Assembly (NCBI GenBank): GCA_040235415.1
Contig: JBECKR010000061.1
Coordinates: 1 to 6,732, forward strand
From: JBECKR01 sp040235415
Lineage (GTDB): Bacteria; Acidobacteriota; Polarisedimenticolia; Polarisedimenticolales; Polarisedimenticolaceae
Reading direction: 5' to 3'
DNA length: 6,732 nt
The translations under genes and the position numbers were made by a program. Shown here piece after piece: positions 6,155 through 6,732 of this stretch (within the stretch, counting starts at the first letter, position 1; every line of letters starts with the position of its first letter). The notes under the pieces are model-generated. The model searched no databases, was not told the origin of the DNA, and saw nothing but the letters and a program-made list of their open reading frames with translations.

Positions 6155-6732
6155 GCCGCCCGCGCCCGCTGCGGATCGACGTCGCGGGGCTCGCGGTCGA
6201 GATTCGCGGGATGGAGGGCGAGGCGCGTGCCGTGCTCGCCGCGCTGTGGGCCGGCTTCGAGGCCGCGGCGGAGCGACCGACGTGGCTGCGCGTCGAGGTC
6301 GAGGAGGCGGGGCGGCCCGCGAGCGGCCGCCCCGGCAAGGACGTCGGGGTCGAGCTCCGGGAGGGTCGCGCCCGGTTCCGTCTCGGCGAAGGCGAGGCCG
6401 AGGCCGGACGGGACGGGTCGGCACGCGTGCGCGTCCGGCCCGCATCGCCGCGCGCGGCCGCGTTCGCGGTCCACAACCTCCTCCTGCCGTGTCTCGCGTG
6501 GGATCTACCGGCGGCCGGGCGCGTGCTGCTGCACGCGGCGGCGGCGGTGCTCGACGGCCGCGCGTTCCTGCTGGCGGGGGGTGAGGGCGCCGGGAAATCG
6601 ACCTGGGCCCGAGGGGCGGAGGCGGGCGGCGCCGGCGTCGTGACGGAGGACCTCGCGTTCGTCGACGCGACCGTCGGCGCGGCGCCGCGCGTCGTCGCGA
6701 CGGCGTACCGCCCGTGGCCGACCGGTCCGAAG
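6151..6732 (+). CDS. HPr kinase-like P-loop protein, second of the tandem pair (3' end outside window)
   Basis: The frame opens at a GTG at 6151 that overlaps the preceding stop codon by four bases and runs open to the window end, giving 194 residues. The internal ATG at 6211 is a less likely start because it would cut into the region shared with the upstream paralog. His128 in LLHAAAAVLDG, Walker A GGEGAGKST (143-151) and VVTEDLAFV (acidic pair Glu166-Asp167) reproduce the His-P-loop-acidic order of the upstream gene. The N-termini are also alignable: VAGLAVEIRGMEGEARAVLA here resembles LGAVEVEIAGLEDDLAEALA there. The pair is therefore an old tandem duplication with strong divergence. This copy has Glu-Asp where the first has Asp-Asp, and lacks the Pro-rich turn. 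The C-terminal third lies beyond the window. The substrate is unknown. Translational coupling suggests that the two proteins are made together and may act as a complex or on successive substrates. Confidence 0.76.
   Translation, partial: MSRPRPLRIDVAGLAVEIRGMEGEARAVLAALWAGFEAAAERPTWLRVEVEEAGRPASGRPGKDVGVELREGRARFRLGEGEAEAGRDGSARVRVRPASPRAAAFAVHNLLLPCLAWDLPAAGRVLLHAAAAVLDGRAFLLAGGEGAGKSTWARGAEAGGAGVVTEDLAFVDATVGAAPRVVATAYRPWPTGPK

Overview
The window is very GC-rich bacterial chromosomal DNA in which strong third-position G/C bias opens long false frames on both strands. It is almost fully coding. Conserved family motifs identify five genes: the 3' part of an NtrC/Fis-type regulator, a class A penicillin-binding protein (PBP), uvrB, and two HPr kinase-like P-loop genes, the second cut by the window end. 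The GC level, the NtrC-type regulator and the HprK-like genes would suit an Acidobacteriota- or Myxococcota-like lineage. That is only an inference, because no rRNA or other phylogenetic marker was compared.

Layout. Positions 1-620 (+) hold the C-terminal part of a sigma-54-type AAA+ regulator with a Fis-like helix-turn-helix. Positions 610-3228 (-) hold a PBP1A-like transglycosylase/transpeptidase that converges on the regulator and overlaps its 3' end by 11 bases. Positions 3229-3302 are a 74-base divergent intergenic region, the only real non-coding stretch. It contains a TACAAT box so close to the uvrB ATG that the uvrB message may be leaderless. Positions 3303-5297 (+) hold a complete uvrB. 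Positions 5294-6154 (+) and 6151-6732 (+, incomplete) hold the two P-loop proteins. Both junctions downstream of uvrB are GTGA stop/start overlaps of 4 bases, so uvrB and the two kinase-like genes look like one translationally coupled operon.

How the parts fit. The PBP builds cell-wall peptidoglycan, and UvrB verifies damage in nucleotide excision repair; these are housekeeping genes. The unexpected part is the pair of divergent HprK/PEPCK-fold-like paralogs coupled to uvrB. Both keep a His-Walker A-acidic pair arrangement like the catalytic core of HPr kinase. Neither has the N-terminal domain of the bifunctional enzyme in recognisable form, and the first, which is complete, shows no obvious HprK C-terminal signature. 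Their substrate cannot be read from this window. Relatives of this type occur in cassettes with PqqD-like proteins and peptide-modification genes, so the sequence just beyond position 6732 is where such a system could be recognised. No RNA genes, mobile elements, CRISPR arrays or convincing terminators were seen.
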